This document shows positions 8,454-17,208 of a DNA stretch of 64,000 nucleotides, one piece after another. Both the position numbers and the translations under genes were made by a program. The notes below the pieces were generated by a model. It worked only from the letters and a program-made list of their open reading frames with translations. It did no database searches and was not told where the DNA came from. The stretch is from Eubacterium sp. (lineage in GTDB: Bacteria > Bacillota > Clostridia > Lachnospirales > Lachnospiraceae), in assembly GCA_017433295.1 (NCBI GenBank), contig JAFRHL010000006.1, positions 62,001 to 126,000 of the forward strand, in the 5' to 3' direction. Each line of letters begins with the position of its first letter. The stretch's first letter is position 1.

Positions 8454-9938
8454 ATGAAAAAAACCAGAAAGCTTATACTGGCATTTGGCCTCTTATGTTT
8501 AATAGTATGTTCGGTAAATCTTAATGCAAAAGCAAGGTACAGACTGACAAAGACAGAAATCACTTTAAGGAAAAGTGATAAATACAGACTGGCCCTCAAG
8601 GGGGTTGCAGCCGGAAAAGTTAAGTGGGGGACCGGTAATAAAAAGATCGCCATTGTCAAGAATGGAATCATAAAAGCCTATAAGCCTGGAAATGTATATA
8701 TTATTGCAAAGTATAAGAAAAAAACTTATCGATGCAAGGTTCATGTCGCTGCTTTAAGTAAAGATAAGCTTACCTTAGCCTCGGGTTCCACCTATGCACT
8801 CAAGTTGAAATACGGGAAAAACCCTGTCTGGATCAGTTCAAATTCAAATGTAGTCACTGTAGCTCCTAATGGAGTAATTACTGCAATAAACAGCGGAAAA
8901 GCAGTCATCAGCTGTAAGACAGGCGGAAAGATTCTGAAGGCAGCGGTATATGTTCCGGCCATCAGCTCGGAAGTGATGCAGTTGGAGGCTGGTCAGAGTT
9001 CGTCCCTTGTTATAAAGAATACAGGGCATGATAAATCATTCCTTTCCGATAACAATCAGGTGGCGGAGGTCTCGAAGGCAGGAAAAGTCGTGGCTAAAAA
9101 GATCGGGACGGCTAATATCATCTGTAAGACCGGAAATGCCAGACTGGCCTGTCGGCTGACCGTTGTGCTTCCGTCAAATATTACTACTCCCATGTCAGAA
9201 CTGCCCACGTCAAGTAAGGTTGACAGACAGAAGGTTGAGATAAACAGCTATCCGGGAAAAAAGACCTATATAGTCTATAAGCAGAGCGGCAGCACCAACA
9301 AGAATTCCGGAAAAAACGGTGTGCCCTATAATTATATGCCCAACCACGGATGTGCCGCCTGCAGTCTTGCGACAGTACTTAATGGAATGCGCGCGGGAGG
9401 ATTCACCCCCATCGACGTTACCGAGACAGTTGAGAAAAAAGTTTTAGGCCAGGAAGCATGGAAGAAGAATTACGCAAATCCCAATAAACAGGTTCCGCTC
9501 TCTTTATATGGAATGACTGTCATTATGGACAGATACGGGATAAAGAACAGATATGTCAGGTGTTTCCCCGGTGCTGAGACCTCGGGTGACACACTGGCAA
9601 CTGCCGGGGCCGCAAAGCAGGAGATAGTCCGGCATCTGAAAACCGGCAATCCCGTTGTAATTGAAGTGTCAAAAACAAACTGGGTTACAGGCAAGCAAGA
9701 TAAAAAGTGGTCTAACAGCTATCATACTATGGTTGTCCTTGGAATGACTGATACCGGAAAGGCCATTGTGGCAGATCCCGCAAACCGGGATGGTTTCGGT
9801 TCACAGCAGAGGCTGAAATATGTCAGTATGGACGAAATGGTTCAATATATGTTCTCCTGTACAAAACTGACCAGCACCAGTGTTTACTGGGGAGGAAAGT
9901 CTTCAGGAGGAGGTTATATTCTTGTTAATCCGAAATAA
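8454..9938 (+). CDS. Secreted Big_2-domain protein with C39-like cysteine peptidase domain
   Basis: Starting at 8454 the protein has about 494 residues with a clear signal peptide (KK..., hydrophobic core, cleavage near NAKA). Two to three Ig-like Big_2 repeats follow (about 28-235), recognised by the repeating W..s/N..v/G.i.A...G pattern. The C-terminal half is a peptidase C39_2-type papain-fold domain with Cys in HGCAACSLATVL, His in SYHTMVVLG and an Asp in VADPANRDG. The in-frame GTG at 8439 lies inside the ribosome binding site, so it is not the start. Binding to the cell surface and peptide cleavage are inferred; the substrate is unknown. A second protein of the same family is encoded at 11015. 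Confidence 0.82.
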   Translation: MKKTRKLILAFGLLCLIVCSVNLNAKARYRLTKTEITLRKSDKYRLALKGVAAGKVKWGTGNKKIAIVKNGIIKAYKPGNVYIIAKYKKKTYRCKVHVAALSKDKLTLASGSTYALKLKYGKNPVWISSNSNVVTVAPNGVITAINSGKAVISCKTGGKILKAAVYVPAISSEVMQLEAGQSSSLVIKNTGHDKSFLSDNNQVAEVSKAGKVVAKKIGTANIICKTGNARLACRLTVVLPSNITTPMSELPTSSKVDRQKVEINSYPGKKTYIVYKQSGSTNKNSGKNGVPYNYMPNHGCAACSLATVLNGMRAGGFTPIDVTETVEKKVLGQEAWKKNYANPNKQVPLSLYGMTVIMDRYGIKNRYVRCFPGAETSGDTLATAGAAKQEIVRHLKTGNPVVIEVSKTNWVTGKQDKKWSNSYHTMVVLGMTDTGKAIVADPANRDGFGSQQRLKYVSMDEMVQYMFSCTKLTSTSVYWGGKSSGGGYILVNPK

Positions 9939-9999
9939 ACGGGATGATTTCTTTAAGACAGACAGTATCAGATTAATTTTTTAAAGAGGTTATGTTACC

Positions 10000-10962
10000 A
10001 TGAACAGTATTTCATCAATTCATAACAGGAAAGTTGCTATTATCGGAACCGGTAATGTGGGAGCGACAATTGCCTATGCCCTGACAATACGTAACATAGC
10101 AAGGGAGATCACCCTGATAGATAAGGATGAGAGAAGGGCAGAGGGGGAAGCCCTTGATATTGTCCACGGTATACCCTATATGGGCATATCATCAGTTAAG
10201 AACGGGGATTACAGGGATTGTGAGAACTGTGACATGATCATTATCACTGCCGGAAGAAACAGAAGACCCGGGGAGAACCGGCTGGATCTGATTGCGGATA
10301 ATATTGCCATACTGAAGGATGTTGTAACCAGGATAAAGCCCTATTACAGCAGAGGAGTGATACTCATAGTTGCGAATCCGGTGGATATTCTGACTTATAA
10401 GTGTGCTAAATGGATGGATCTGCCTGACGGAAGAGTGTTTGGTACCGGGAATATCCTTGATTCGTCAAGACTGGTTCGCATCGTGGCGGATTACATCGGC
10501 CTGAACACGGAAGTCGTGAAGGGGAATATTGTCGGAGAACACGGGGACAGCCAGATCACGATCTGGAGTAAGATGGCCATTGCAGGAGTTCCCATCGATG
10601 AATATTGCACAGATGTCGGCCTTGCATGGGACATCAACATTAAAAAAGAAATGGAACGTACAGTCCGGGGACTGGGATCTGAGATCATCAAAGATAAAGG
10701 GAAAACCCACTATGGTATCGCAACTTGTGTCTGTTATATTGCCGACGCTGTTTTAAATCAGAGACTGACTATCGTCCCTGTTTCTTCGGTGCTGCAGGGA
10801 GAATATGGTGTAAGTGACGTCTCCCTGAGTGTGCCTTCCATTATCGGAGCCGGCGGTGTTGAGCGAAGGCTTGAAGAACGCTGGGCTGAAGAAGAATACT
10901 TTAGCTTTAAGGAAACTGCTGCCCGTCTGAAGCGGGTACTTGAAGGAATTGAGCAATTTTAG
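10000..10962 (+). CDS. L-lactate/malate dehydrogenase family enzyme
   Basis: A 320-residue NAD-dependent 2-hydroxyacid dehydrogenase of the LDH/MDH fold. The dinucleotide motif GTGNVGAT lies at residues 16-23, NPVDILTY near 126, GNILDSSR with the Asp/Arg pair near 151, and the catalytic His in GEHGDSQ near 182; the substrate-binding Arg is R94. Overall it is LDH-like, but the specificity position six residues before R94, Gln in lactate dehydrogenases (Q102), is Arg (R88), the residue found in malate dehydrogenases. Oxaloacetate/malate may therefore be the substrate. It lies between two C39-like peptidase genes, 61 bp after the first, an odd place for a core metabolic enzyme. Usual ldh length. 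Confidence 0.85.
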   Translation: MNSISSIHNRKVAIIGTGNVGATIAYALTIRNIAREITLIDKDERRAEGEALDIVHGIPYMGISSVKNGDYRDCENCDMIIITAGRNRRPGENRLDLIADNIAILKDVVTRIKPYYSRGVILIVANPVDILTYKCAKWMDLPDGRVFGTGNILDSSRLVRIVADYIGLNTEVVKGNIVGEHGDSQITIWSKMAIAGVPIDEYCTDVGLAWDINIKKEMERTVRGLGSEIIKDKGKTHYGIATCVCYIADAVLNQRLTIVPVSSVLQGEYGVSDVSLSVPSIIGAGGVERRLEERWAEEEYFSFKETAARLKRVLEGIEQF

Positions 10963-11014
10963 ATATTAGTGCTGTTATTATGGTTGCTATGGGAAGGGGG
11001 AAGTATATAACCGG

Positions 11015-11899
11015 ATGAGCCATCGTGAAGATGTACAGATATATCATTTGGAGCTGCGAAGAGGATCCTCCGTGAAGGATCGCTGGATTCTGTCTGAACC
11101 TGATTACCAAAGTACAGATGTTTCATTCTGTTCATCAAAAAGGGGCGGCACGGGGCGGTCAGCCGGGGGAGCTGATCTGTATGGAAACCGGCTTAACATC
11201 ATTATCAGATCAAATAGTAAGGGAGAAGGCCGGATGTTTCCGGTTTTTTCTCAGAAAGCCGAAAATTATGGTAATTATAATCAATACCTCAGACTGCACG
11301 GATGTGCCTGCTGCTGCCTGACAACCGTTCTGGCAGCCTACAGTGAAAACTGCCGAAAGCTGACGCCGGATAAAACCATCGAAGAAATCGAGAGAGTCTG
11401 TTTAGATGCCGGCCAGGTGAAGAAAAACTACAGCCGTCCTGTCAGCAGGCAGATGCCGGTATCCCTGTTTGGCATTTCGACGATTCTGAAGACCTACGGA
11501 ATAGCCAATCGATATATTGGTTCATTTCAGGATGGAAAAGCCCTGCTGCAGATGAAAGAGCATCTTTACCGGGGGTGTCCGGTCATTGTAGAGACCAGCC
11601 GTATCCGAAGACGAAAGGGGCGTATCGCCAGTATCAATGACAGGAAATATGCAGGATCCTATCATACATTGATCCTTCTTGGCTTTAATGAGAGAGGCCG
11701 GGTCCTCTTTACGGATTCTGCTGACAGAGCCTGGGCCGGAAACCGGCAAAGACTGAAAGAAGCACCTCTTGATGAAATGATAAACTATATGTACCCCCAA
11801 AAGAATCCGGCTGACGATCATGTGTATTTCAGCCGGAGAAAAAACACAGGAGGATATATTCTGGTCGATCAATTTTTATCAGATCGGGATAATCAATAA
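11015..11899 (+). CDS. C39-like cysteine peptidase protein without signal peptide
   Basis: A paralogue of the C-terminal domain at 8454-9938: LHGCACCCLTTVLAAY carries the candidate nucleophile, SYHTLILLGF the His, and the conserved end NTGGYILVDQF matches SGGGYILVNPK of the other. The first 70 residues from the ATG at 11015 look unstructured, and that ATG is 15 nt from the purine-rich site. An ATG at 11234 has AAGGGAG at 8-nt spacing and starts right at the domain, so the true protein may be only 222 residues. Neither start gives a signal peptide, so it is cytoplasmic or exported by a non-Sec route. Function is unknown. Confidence 0.65.
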   Translation: MSHREDVQIYHLELRRGSSVKDRWILSEPDYQSTDVSFCSSKRGGTGRSAGGADLYGNRLNIIIRSNSKGEGRMFPVFSQKAENYGNYNQYLRLHGCACCCLTTVLAAYSENCRKLTPDKTIEEIERVCLDAGQVKKNYSRPVSRQMPVSLFGISTILKTYGIANRYIGSFQDGKALLQMKEHLYRGCPVIVETSRIRRRKGRIASINDRKYAGSYHTLILLGFNERGRVLFTDSADRAWAGNRQRLKEAPLDEMINYMYPQKNPADDHVYFSRRKNTGGYILVDQFLSDRDNQ

Positions 11900-11930
11900 A
11901 TTCTTATTCTTAAAGAAAGTGAGGTAACGA

Positions 11931-13400
11931 ATGAAGAAAGTATTATTAAGATGTCTGGCATGTATGCTTATTGCCGCGCTGCTTGCTGCTGGTGCTACCG
12001 GTGTTTTCGAGCTGACAGGAGCTGGTGATGTGGTGAAGGCTTCTGCAAAGCCCGTTGCAATCAGTAAAGACAGCAGAGGTTATGTATTAGCCTATGGAGA
12101 TGACAAACTGGCAGATGAAGGGTATTATTCTATTCCGGCTGATATCGTGTGCGGAAAGATCACCTTCAAAAAAGGAATCTATTATTGCAGCAAGGGCTGT
12201 ATTGATTTAAAGAGCAGTGCAGGTCCGAAAACCGAGATCGTAAATAAGATCAGCTCATCAGGTACTTTAACACGGAAGAAATACGTTATAAGCAAAAGCA
12301 GGGCTGTGACAAAGGATTCGGTAATCAGATCCGGTGTCAGCTTATTCACAGGAAAGTATAAGAACTGTATTTACCGTGACGGTAGAAAGCTTTCAAGCGG
12401 ATATGCATCTGTGGACAGCTTAATGTACAAGGTTACGAACGGAAGCTTCAGTTCCAAAACACTTACCACCGGTGTTATGGCCGAAACCTTTGTAAATGCA
12501 TCAACCAACAGCCTGTCTGAAGCCAACGGTATTTATTATGACAAAGGAACACCGGCCAAAGGGATTTATGATCTGACATTATATGAAAACGGTGTTCCCA
12601 GCACTTACACAGGATGGAAAAAGGCAGATTCCCTGGGGCTTTATAACGGCTCCAAGATATACTATTTTGTAAATGGTAAGGCTCTTACAGGCTGGCAATA
12701 TCTTGAAAGCTATGGTAACGGCAAGGAAAAATACAAATACAACTTCAGGAAAGATGGTACATTAAGGACGAATCTTTTTGCCTGGAAGAGAGCTTATTAT
12801 ATTAAACAGAAACTGTATATTAAGACGAATCTGACCACACATAATACCACTATCTACGTATATAACAAAGATACCAAAAAGTATGATATACCGGCGATCA
12901 CGGGAATCTGCTCAACATCAAGAAAGAAAAACGGTACCAAGCCCATCAAGAAGACTTTTCTGCAGAAGACATCTGCCTGCAGATGGTTTATCTACAAACT
13001 GAGTAATCCCTGGCATTACTATCAGTATGGTGTCCTGATCAAACGCAGTGCGAGCTGGTACCACTCTACCATGTACAAGACTGTTAAAGCCGATAAGATG
13101 ATGCCGCCTACCAGCAAAAGTGGCTATAACTACCTCGGAACCAATCAGACAACGGCATGTATCCGCCAGCAGGCAGGTATGGCGAAGCTGATCTATGATA
13201 TTGCAGTCCTCAACAAAATGCCAAAAGCTTCCCTCAAGAAACAGAAGGAGCGTATCTGGGTTGATATTTATCGCTCCAGAAACAATGGACCTTTCGGGAA
13301 AATTACATTGAAGGACAGTACCGGTACATTAAAGAAAAACGTCAGGAAGGATCCTACAGATCCCAAATATGGTAATTCTCTGTTTAAAGCCGGAAAATAA
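11931..13400 (+). CDS. Secreted divergent L,D-transpeptidase (YkuD-like) with wall-binding repeats
   Basis: A 489-residue exported protein with a signal peptide (residues 1 to about 38, ending VVKASA). The middle holds cell-wall-binding-like repeats rich in GW, Y and K/D (for example YNGSKIYYFVNGKALTGW). The C-terminal part (about 290-430) resembles YkuD: WYHST can represent the first His strand, and TTACIRQ aligns with the SHGCIR active-site motif, keeping the Cys, Ile and Arg but lacking the His and Gly before Cys. It may remodel peptidoglycan by 3-3 cross-linking or attach proteins, but the lost His makes activity uncertain. GTGAGG precedes the ATG; the gene lies 31 bp after the C39-like gene. 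Confidence 0.62.
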   Translation: MKKVLLRCLACMLIAALLAAGATGVFELTGAGDVVKASAKPVAISKDSRGYVLAYGDDKLADEGYYSIPADIVCGKITFKKGIYYCSKGCIDLKSSAGPKTEIVNKISSSGTLTRKKYVISKSRAVTKDSVIRSGVSLFTGKYKNCIYRDGRKLSSGYASVDSLMYKVTNGSFSSKTLTTGVMAETFVNASTNSLSEANGIYYDKGTPAKGIYDLTLYENGVPSTYTGWKKADSLGLYNGSKIYYFVNGKALTGWQYLESYGNGKEKYKYNFRKDGTLRTNLFAWKRAYYIKQKLYIKTNLTTHNTTIYVYNKDTKKYDIPAITGICSTSRKKNGTKPIKKTFLQKTSACRWFIYKLSNPWHYYQYGVLIKRSASWYHSTMYKTVKADKMMPPTSKSGYNYLGTNQTTACIRQQAGMAKLIYDIAVLNKMPKASLKKQKERIWVDIYRSRNNGPFGKITLKDSTGTLKKNVRKDPTDPKYGNSLFKAGK

Positions 13401-13456
13401 AGATGATCCCGCAGACTGCTGATCATATGAGAATATTACAAAACAATTAAATAATG

Positions 13457-13485
13457 TTGACAAAATATAATCTTTATGTTAATAT
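13457..13485 (+). promoter_or_regulatory. Sigma-A promoter
   Basis: TTGACA (13457-13462), 17-bp spacer, TAATAT (13480-13485). Predicted transcription begins near 13492, which supports the ATG at 13531 rather than the one at 13498 as start of the next gene. Confidence 0.7.
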
Positions 13486-13530
13486 TTCATTAGCAAGATG
13501 GAAAGTTATTTAACAGAAAGAGAATTTGCT

Positions 13531-14190
13531 ATGCGAAATAAAAGATTATATTTTGGAACATTGGTATTTACATTTGTCTTGGCCGCAGGGTTAATATTCG
13601 GTAATAAAGCAGTTGTCCGTGCAGCTGAGGCAACACCGGTACAGACAACGGGGACCACTCCGGTGGCTCCAAAGAAAAGTAACTATGACAGATGGATGAA
13701 TATCTGCACAACTATGGGAAAGAACATGACCAGATATCATTTTCATTATAGCAGATATTCCAATGCCAAGTCATACAGGAAGGCTGTGAAGAAACAGCGT
13801 ACCAGCAACTGTGCTGCTTTCGTTTCCTGGTGTCTGCAGGAATATGGAGTTCTAAGACCCGGTGAGATGATTTATGCCAGGGAATCGGGAAGGGTTAATA
13901 AGAATTATCGTTCCTGGAGAGGTAAAGTCAGAATTATTCCTGTGTATAGAAAGCCGAAAAATGCTGCTTCTTTCCTTAAACCCGGTGATGTGGTACTTTG
14001 GAAAAATATTGTACATACCAATATTTATGCCGGCAGGAATTCCAAGGGCCAGATGATATGGATCGACGGAGGATCCATGGCCACAACACGCAGCGGCAAT
14101 GAGTATTACAAATCGGCAGACAAGAAAAAAGTCTTTAATTATTTAAATAAGTACACTATCTCATATGTGATCAGAATTAAAGATCTGTAA
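13531..14190 (+). CDS. Secreted NlpC/P60-like cysteine hydrolase
   Basis: About 219 residues. The signal peptide runs from MRNKRLYFG to about VVRAAEA. A short Pro/Thr linker precedes one NlpC/P60- or CHAP-type domain: SNCAAFVSWCLQEYG holds the Cys nucleophile at the start of a helix, KPGDVVLW is the typical strand before the His, VHTNIYAG carries the His, and IDGGS follows. Such enzymes cleave peptidoglycan stem peptides outside the membrane. The upstream ATG (13498) would sit at the transcription start and lacks a ribosome site; AGAAAGAG precedes 13531. It has its own promoter and terminator, so it is probably monocistronic. Confidence 0.75.
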   Translation: MRNKRLYFGTLVFTFVLAAGLIFGNKAVVRAAEATPVQTTGTTPVAPKKSNYDRWMNICTTMGKNMTRYHFHYSRYSNAKSYRKAVKKQRTSNCAAFVSWCLQEYGVLRPGEMIYARESGRVNKNYRSWRGKVRIIPVYRKPKNAASFLKPGDVVLWKNIVHTNIYAGRNSKGQMIWIDGGSMATTRSGNEYYKSADKKKVFNYLNKYTISYVIRIKDL

Positions 14191-14208
14191 GATTGAGGCA
14201 TGCTAAAG

Positions 14209-14242
14209 CAGCCGGTGGAAACTTCTTTCCGCCGGCTGTTTC
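14209..14242 (+). terminator. Intrinsic terminator
   Basis: Arms 14209-14221 and 14226-14238 (CAGCCGG...CCGGCTG, one G-T pair) with a 4-nt loop, followed by TTT. It ends the NlpC-like gene. Confidence 0.75.
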
Positions 14243-14245
14243 ATA

Positions 14246-14274
14246 TTGACAAATATTTTGTTCTTATATAAAAT
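14246..14274 (+). promoter_or_regulatory. Sigma-A promoter of the polysaccharide operon
   Basis: TTGACA (14246-14251), 17-bp spacer, TAAAAT (14269-14274), immediately after the preceding terminator and about 70 bp before the CapK-like gene. Confidence 0.7.
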
Positions 14275-14347
14275 GATGATGGCTTTTGACGGCCAATCCT
14301 GAAAAAGTTACAGTTATTTGTCATAAGAGGGATTTAAGGAGAGCAAT

Positions 14348-15637
14348 ATGTTTGAAAAGTTAGAAAAGAAAATGGTAAATGTCCTGTTGTTTATAGATTT
14401 ATTTAAGATGAAGAAATCTATTCCCACTGACTTTAGCGGCGTATTAAAAGTGCAGGATCGAAGAGTGCGAAGACTGGTCCGTAAGGCTTATAAGATTCCC
14501 TTCTACAGGAAAAGATTTAAAGAAGCCGGAGTGAAACCTGAGGATATCAGGACGGGGGATGACCTTTCCAAGCTGCCCCTGCTTACAAAGGATGAACTTC
14601 GCGCCTGGATGAATGAAGAGGCGAAAAAGCCTAAGTACAAAGACTGGTATCAGGATACTACCAGCGGTTCCTCAGGTGTGCCGCTGATGCTGCTGGTCTC
14701 ACCGAGAGAAAAAGCATATAATATGGCAAACTGGTTCCGGGTAATGATGACTGCGGGTTACAATCCATTTATCGGGAAGACCATGAGCAGAAAAAGCGCC
14801 CACAGTATAACAGGCGGAAAGGATACATTTCTTCAGAGATTCGGTATATTGAGGAGGGGATTTGTCTCACAGTATGATCCGGAGCCGGATATCGTAAAAC
14901 AGATCAATAAATACCGGCCTGATTTCCTGTACATGAATAAAAGTGAATTTATGAGGATCTGTCTTTACTGCAAGAAGAATCATGTAAGATTAAGGAAACC
15001 AAAGTACTATTGTCCCACCGGTGAGAAGATCGACGACACGGCCAGGAAGCTTTTCAGGGAGATCCTGGGGCCGGGTATCATTGACTCCTATGGTACTGCG
15101 GAAACAGGCGCTGCCATGGTGAAGCTGTTTGACAGCAAAGAGTATGTGATCCACAATGATTCCTTTGTTGTCAATATTTATGATGAACATAACAAGCCCG
15201 CAAACGAAGGAAACATAGTGGTGACCCCGCTCTATAAAACAGATCTTCCCCTGATCAATTATGCCATCGGTGACAGGGGAACCTGCGAGATGCGGGGAGG
15301 AGTCCGCTTCATAACCAGCGTCCAGGGACGTATGAATGACTTTTTCCGTTATGAGACCGGAGAGGTAACGACATTCTTTGAGATTGCTCCTATCATAGCC
15401 CACTGTGAAGACATATTCCAGATCCGCTTTATCCAGAAGTCTTATCATAATATTCATATTCAATGTGTCCAGAATAAAGAGCAGTCCGGCAGGACCGAGA
15501 AGGAAATTGAAGAAATGCTCACGGAAAAGCTTAATAACAAGTTTAAACATCCCTTTGAGATCGATTATGAATGGATGGATTCGATTCCTCCGGATAAAAA
15601 CGGAAAGCTGAGGATGATTGTATGCGAGGTGAAATAG
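14348..15637 (+). CDS. CapK / phenylacetate-CoA-ligase-like adenylate-forming enzyme
   Basis: A 429-residue member of the ANL superfamily in the CapK branch found in capsule and exopolysaccharide loci. The ATP-binding loop is TTSGSSGVPL (about 108), the A5-type motif is DSYGTAETG (about 241), and INYAIGDRG corresponds to the conserved Asp motif; a short C-terminal AMP-binding_C_2-type domain ends the protein. No membrane segment. The usual inference is activation of an acyl group for transfer onto a sugar, but the substrate is not known. It overlaps the flippase gene by 16 nt, so the two are translationally coupled. Confidence 0.82.
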   Translation: MFEKLEKKMVNVLLFIDLFKMKKSIPTDFSGVLKVQDRRVRRLVRKAYKIPFYRKRFKEAGVKPEDIRTGDDLSKLPLLTKDELRAWMNEEAKKPKYKDWYQDTTSGSSGVPLMLLVSPREKAYNMANWFRVMMTAGYNPFIGKTMSRKSAHSITGGKDTFLQRFGILRRGFVSQYDPEPDIVKQINKYRPDFLYMNKSEFMRICLYCKKNHVRLRKPKYYCPTGEKIDDTARKLFREILGPGIIDSYGTAETGAAMVKLFDSKEYVIHNDSFVVNIYDEHNKPANEGNIVVTPLYKTDLPLINYAIGDRGTCEMRGGVRFITSVQGRMNDFFRYETGEVTTFFEIAPIIAHCEDIFQIRFIQKSYHNIHIQCVQNKEQSGRTEKEIEEMLTEKLNNKFKHPFEIDYEWMDSIPPDKNGKLRMIVCEVK

Positions 15638-17118
15638 ACAAGATACCGGCTTCCATCGAGGAACAGGCTAAAAAGAACAGGTCATCCAGAAATGAAACTC
15701 TGAACAGGATGGCCTTCACCTCAGGATTTTTTTATATATTAGCCCAGTTTTGTGTCAGAGGCCTGACCTTTGTGGTCACTCCTTTTTACAGCCGTATGCT
15801 TTCCAAGGCCCAGTACGGAGATATCCGTGTCTATGAGTCCTGGCTGCTGATCGCCTATACGGTCATGTCTCTGTGCCTCTGGCGCAGTGAGGATGTGGCA
15901 AAATATGATTTCAGGGACAAATTTAACGAGTATACCTCCAGTGTTCATACACTTTCCTATCTGGCCATCGCCGGATTTTTCGCTCTGGCCCTGATCTTTA
16001 AGGAGCCCTTTAAGAAGTTTACTTCCATGGATGATCTCATGTTTTACATGTGCTTCCTCTATGTCTTTACTTATACCAGCATGCTCTATCTCCAAAGAAG
16101 AGACAAGCAGATGCTGCGCTATAAATTCAGTACCATGGCGACCATGCTTACCATCGTCCCGGGAACAGCCCTGTCCTTGTGGTTGATCTATAGGGGCAGG
16201 CAGCTGGGTCTCCTGGATACCCTTGTCCACCGAAGGGTCATCGGCTATTACGTTCCCCAGATTATCGGCGGAGCCATTATCGCCGTGGTTATATGTCTGC
16301 AGGGGAGAAAGTTTGTAGATTTAAAATACTGGAAATATGGTCTTAAATACAGCCTTCCTTTAATTCCGGAAGCCTTATCCATCCAGATCATGAATCAGTC
16401 GGATAAGATCATGATCCAGAAACTTATCGGATCCGATCCCACAGGTATTTTTTCCCTGGCAACTACCATATCCTTCATTATCTGGATTCTGGAGGATTCC
16501 GTCTGGAATGCCTGGATCCCGTGGCTATATGAAAAGATATCCAGGGACGAGACGGAGGATATCGCCAGACCCTGGACTACGGTAATGCATATTTTCGGAT
16601 TGATATCCTGGGCCCTGGTGGTCCTGGCTCCGGAAGAGATCCTGATTCTCGGAGGGAAAAAATATTACCCGGCAATCTTCCTGATTGCCCCCATGGTATC
16701 CGGAACCCTCTTCCGATTCTTCAGCTACAGTTATTCTGCGGTGGAAAACTATTATAAGAAGACCAAGTATGTGGCTGCGGGAACCATAGGAACCATGATA
16801 TTAAATGTGATCCTGAATTATGTCTGTATCCTTAAGTTCGGATATATGGCAGCCGCATATACCACAGCGGCAAGCTATATGGTCCTGCTCATTGTCCAGG
16901 GTATCCTGGAATATAAGGTGACCGGCCAGGTGATCGTGCCCCTTTATAAGACAGTTCTGATCGCCCTCATGTACGGGGCCATCAATGTGGCATCTATATC
17001 CCTGTATGCACTGCCGTGGTTCGTCCGCTGGGGCATCCTCCTGACAGTAGCAGGCGGAGTTTTTGTCGCCCTGCGGAAGGAATTCCTGACAATATACAGA
17101 TTGATCCGCAAAAAATAA
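15622..17118 (+). CDS. Polysaccharide flippase (Wzx-like, MOP superfamily)
   Basis: A 498-residue integral membrane protein with about 12-14 hydrophobic helices, the length and pattern of PST/Wzx exporters. A roughly 35-residue charged N-terminal tail precedes the first helix (GFFYILAQFCVRGLTFVV). SDKIMIQKLIG near 260 is a typical repeat-7 motif of this family. It is expected to flip undecaprenyl-linked oligosaccharide units across the membrane. It overlaps the CapK-like gene and is the last gene before a strong terminator. Lipid II flippase activity (MurJ) is less likely given the context. Confidence 0.87.
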   Translation: MRGEIDKIPASIEEQAKKNRSSRNETLNRMAFTSGFFYILAQFCVRGLTFVVTPFYSRMLSKAQYGDIRVYESWLLIAYTVMSLCLWRSEDVAKYDFRDKFNEYTSSVHTLSYLAIAGFFALALIFKEPFKKFTSMDDLMFYMCFLYVFTYTSMLYLQRRDKQMLRYKFSTMATMLTIVPGTALSLWLIYRGRQLGLLDTLVHRRVIGYYVPQIIGGAIIAVVICLQGRKFVDLKYWKYGLKYSLPLIPEALSIQIMNQSDKIMIQKLIGSDPTGIFSLATTISFIIWILEDSVWNAWIPWLYEKISRDETEDIARPWTTVMHIFGLISWALVVLAPEEILILGGKKYYPAIFLIAPMVSGTLFRFFSYSYSAVENYYKKTKYVAAGTIGTMILNVILNYVCILKFGYMAAAYTTAASYMVLLIVQGILEYKVTGQVIVPLYKTVLIALMYGAINVASISLYALPWFVRWGILLTVAGGVFVALRKEFLTIYRLIRKK

Positions 17119-17135
17119 TTCATGTTATATAAACA

Positions 17136-17169
17136 GCCGGAAGGGGACCCTGCAGGGTCCCCTTCCGGC
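17136..17169. terminator. Bidirectional terminator hairpin
   Basis: A perfect 15-bp GC-rich stem (17136-17150 and 17155-17169) with TGCA loop between convergent operons. The T tract is short on both sides. Confidence 0.75.
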
Positions 17170-17208
17170 ATCTGTGTTATAAACGAAACTCTCATCTGAT
17201 AACGAATG

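Noticed and set aside
8454-11899. C39-like proteins as exporter of the GG-leader peptide
   Set aside because: They lack ABC and membrane domains, and are about 7 kb away; C39_2 proteins are not exporters.
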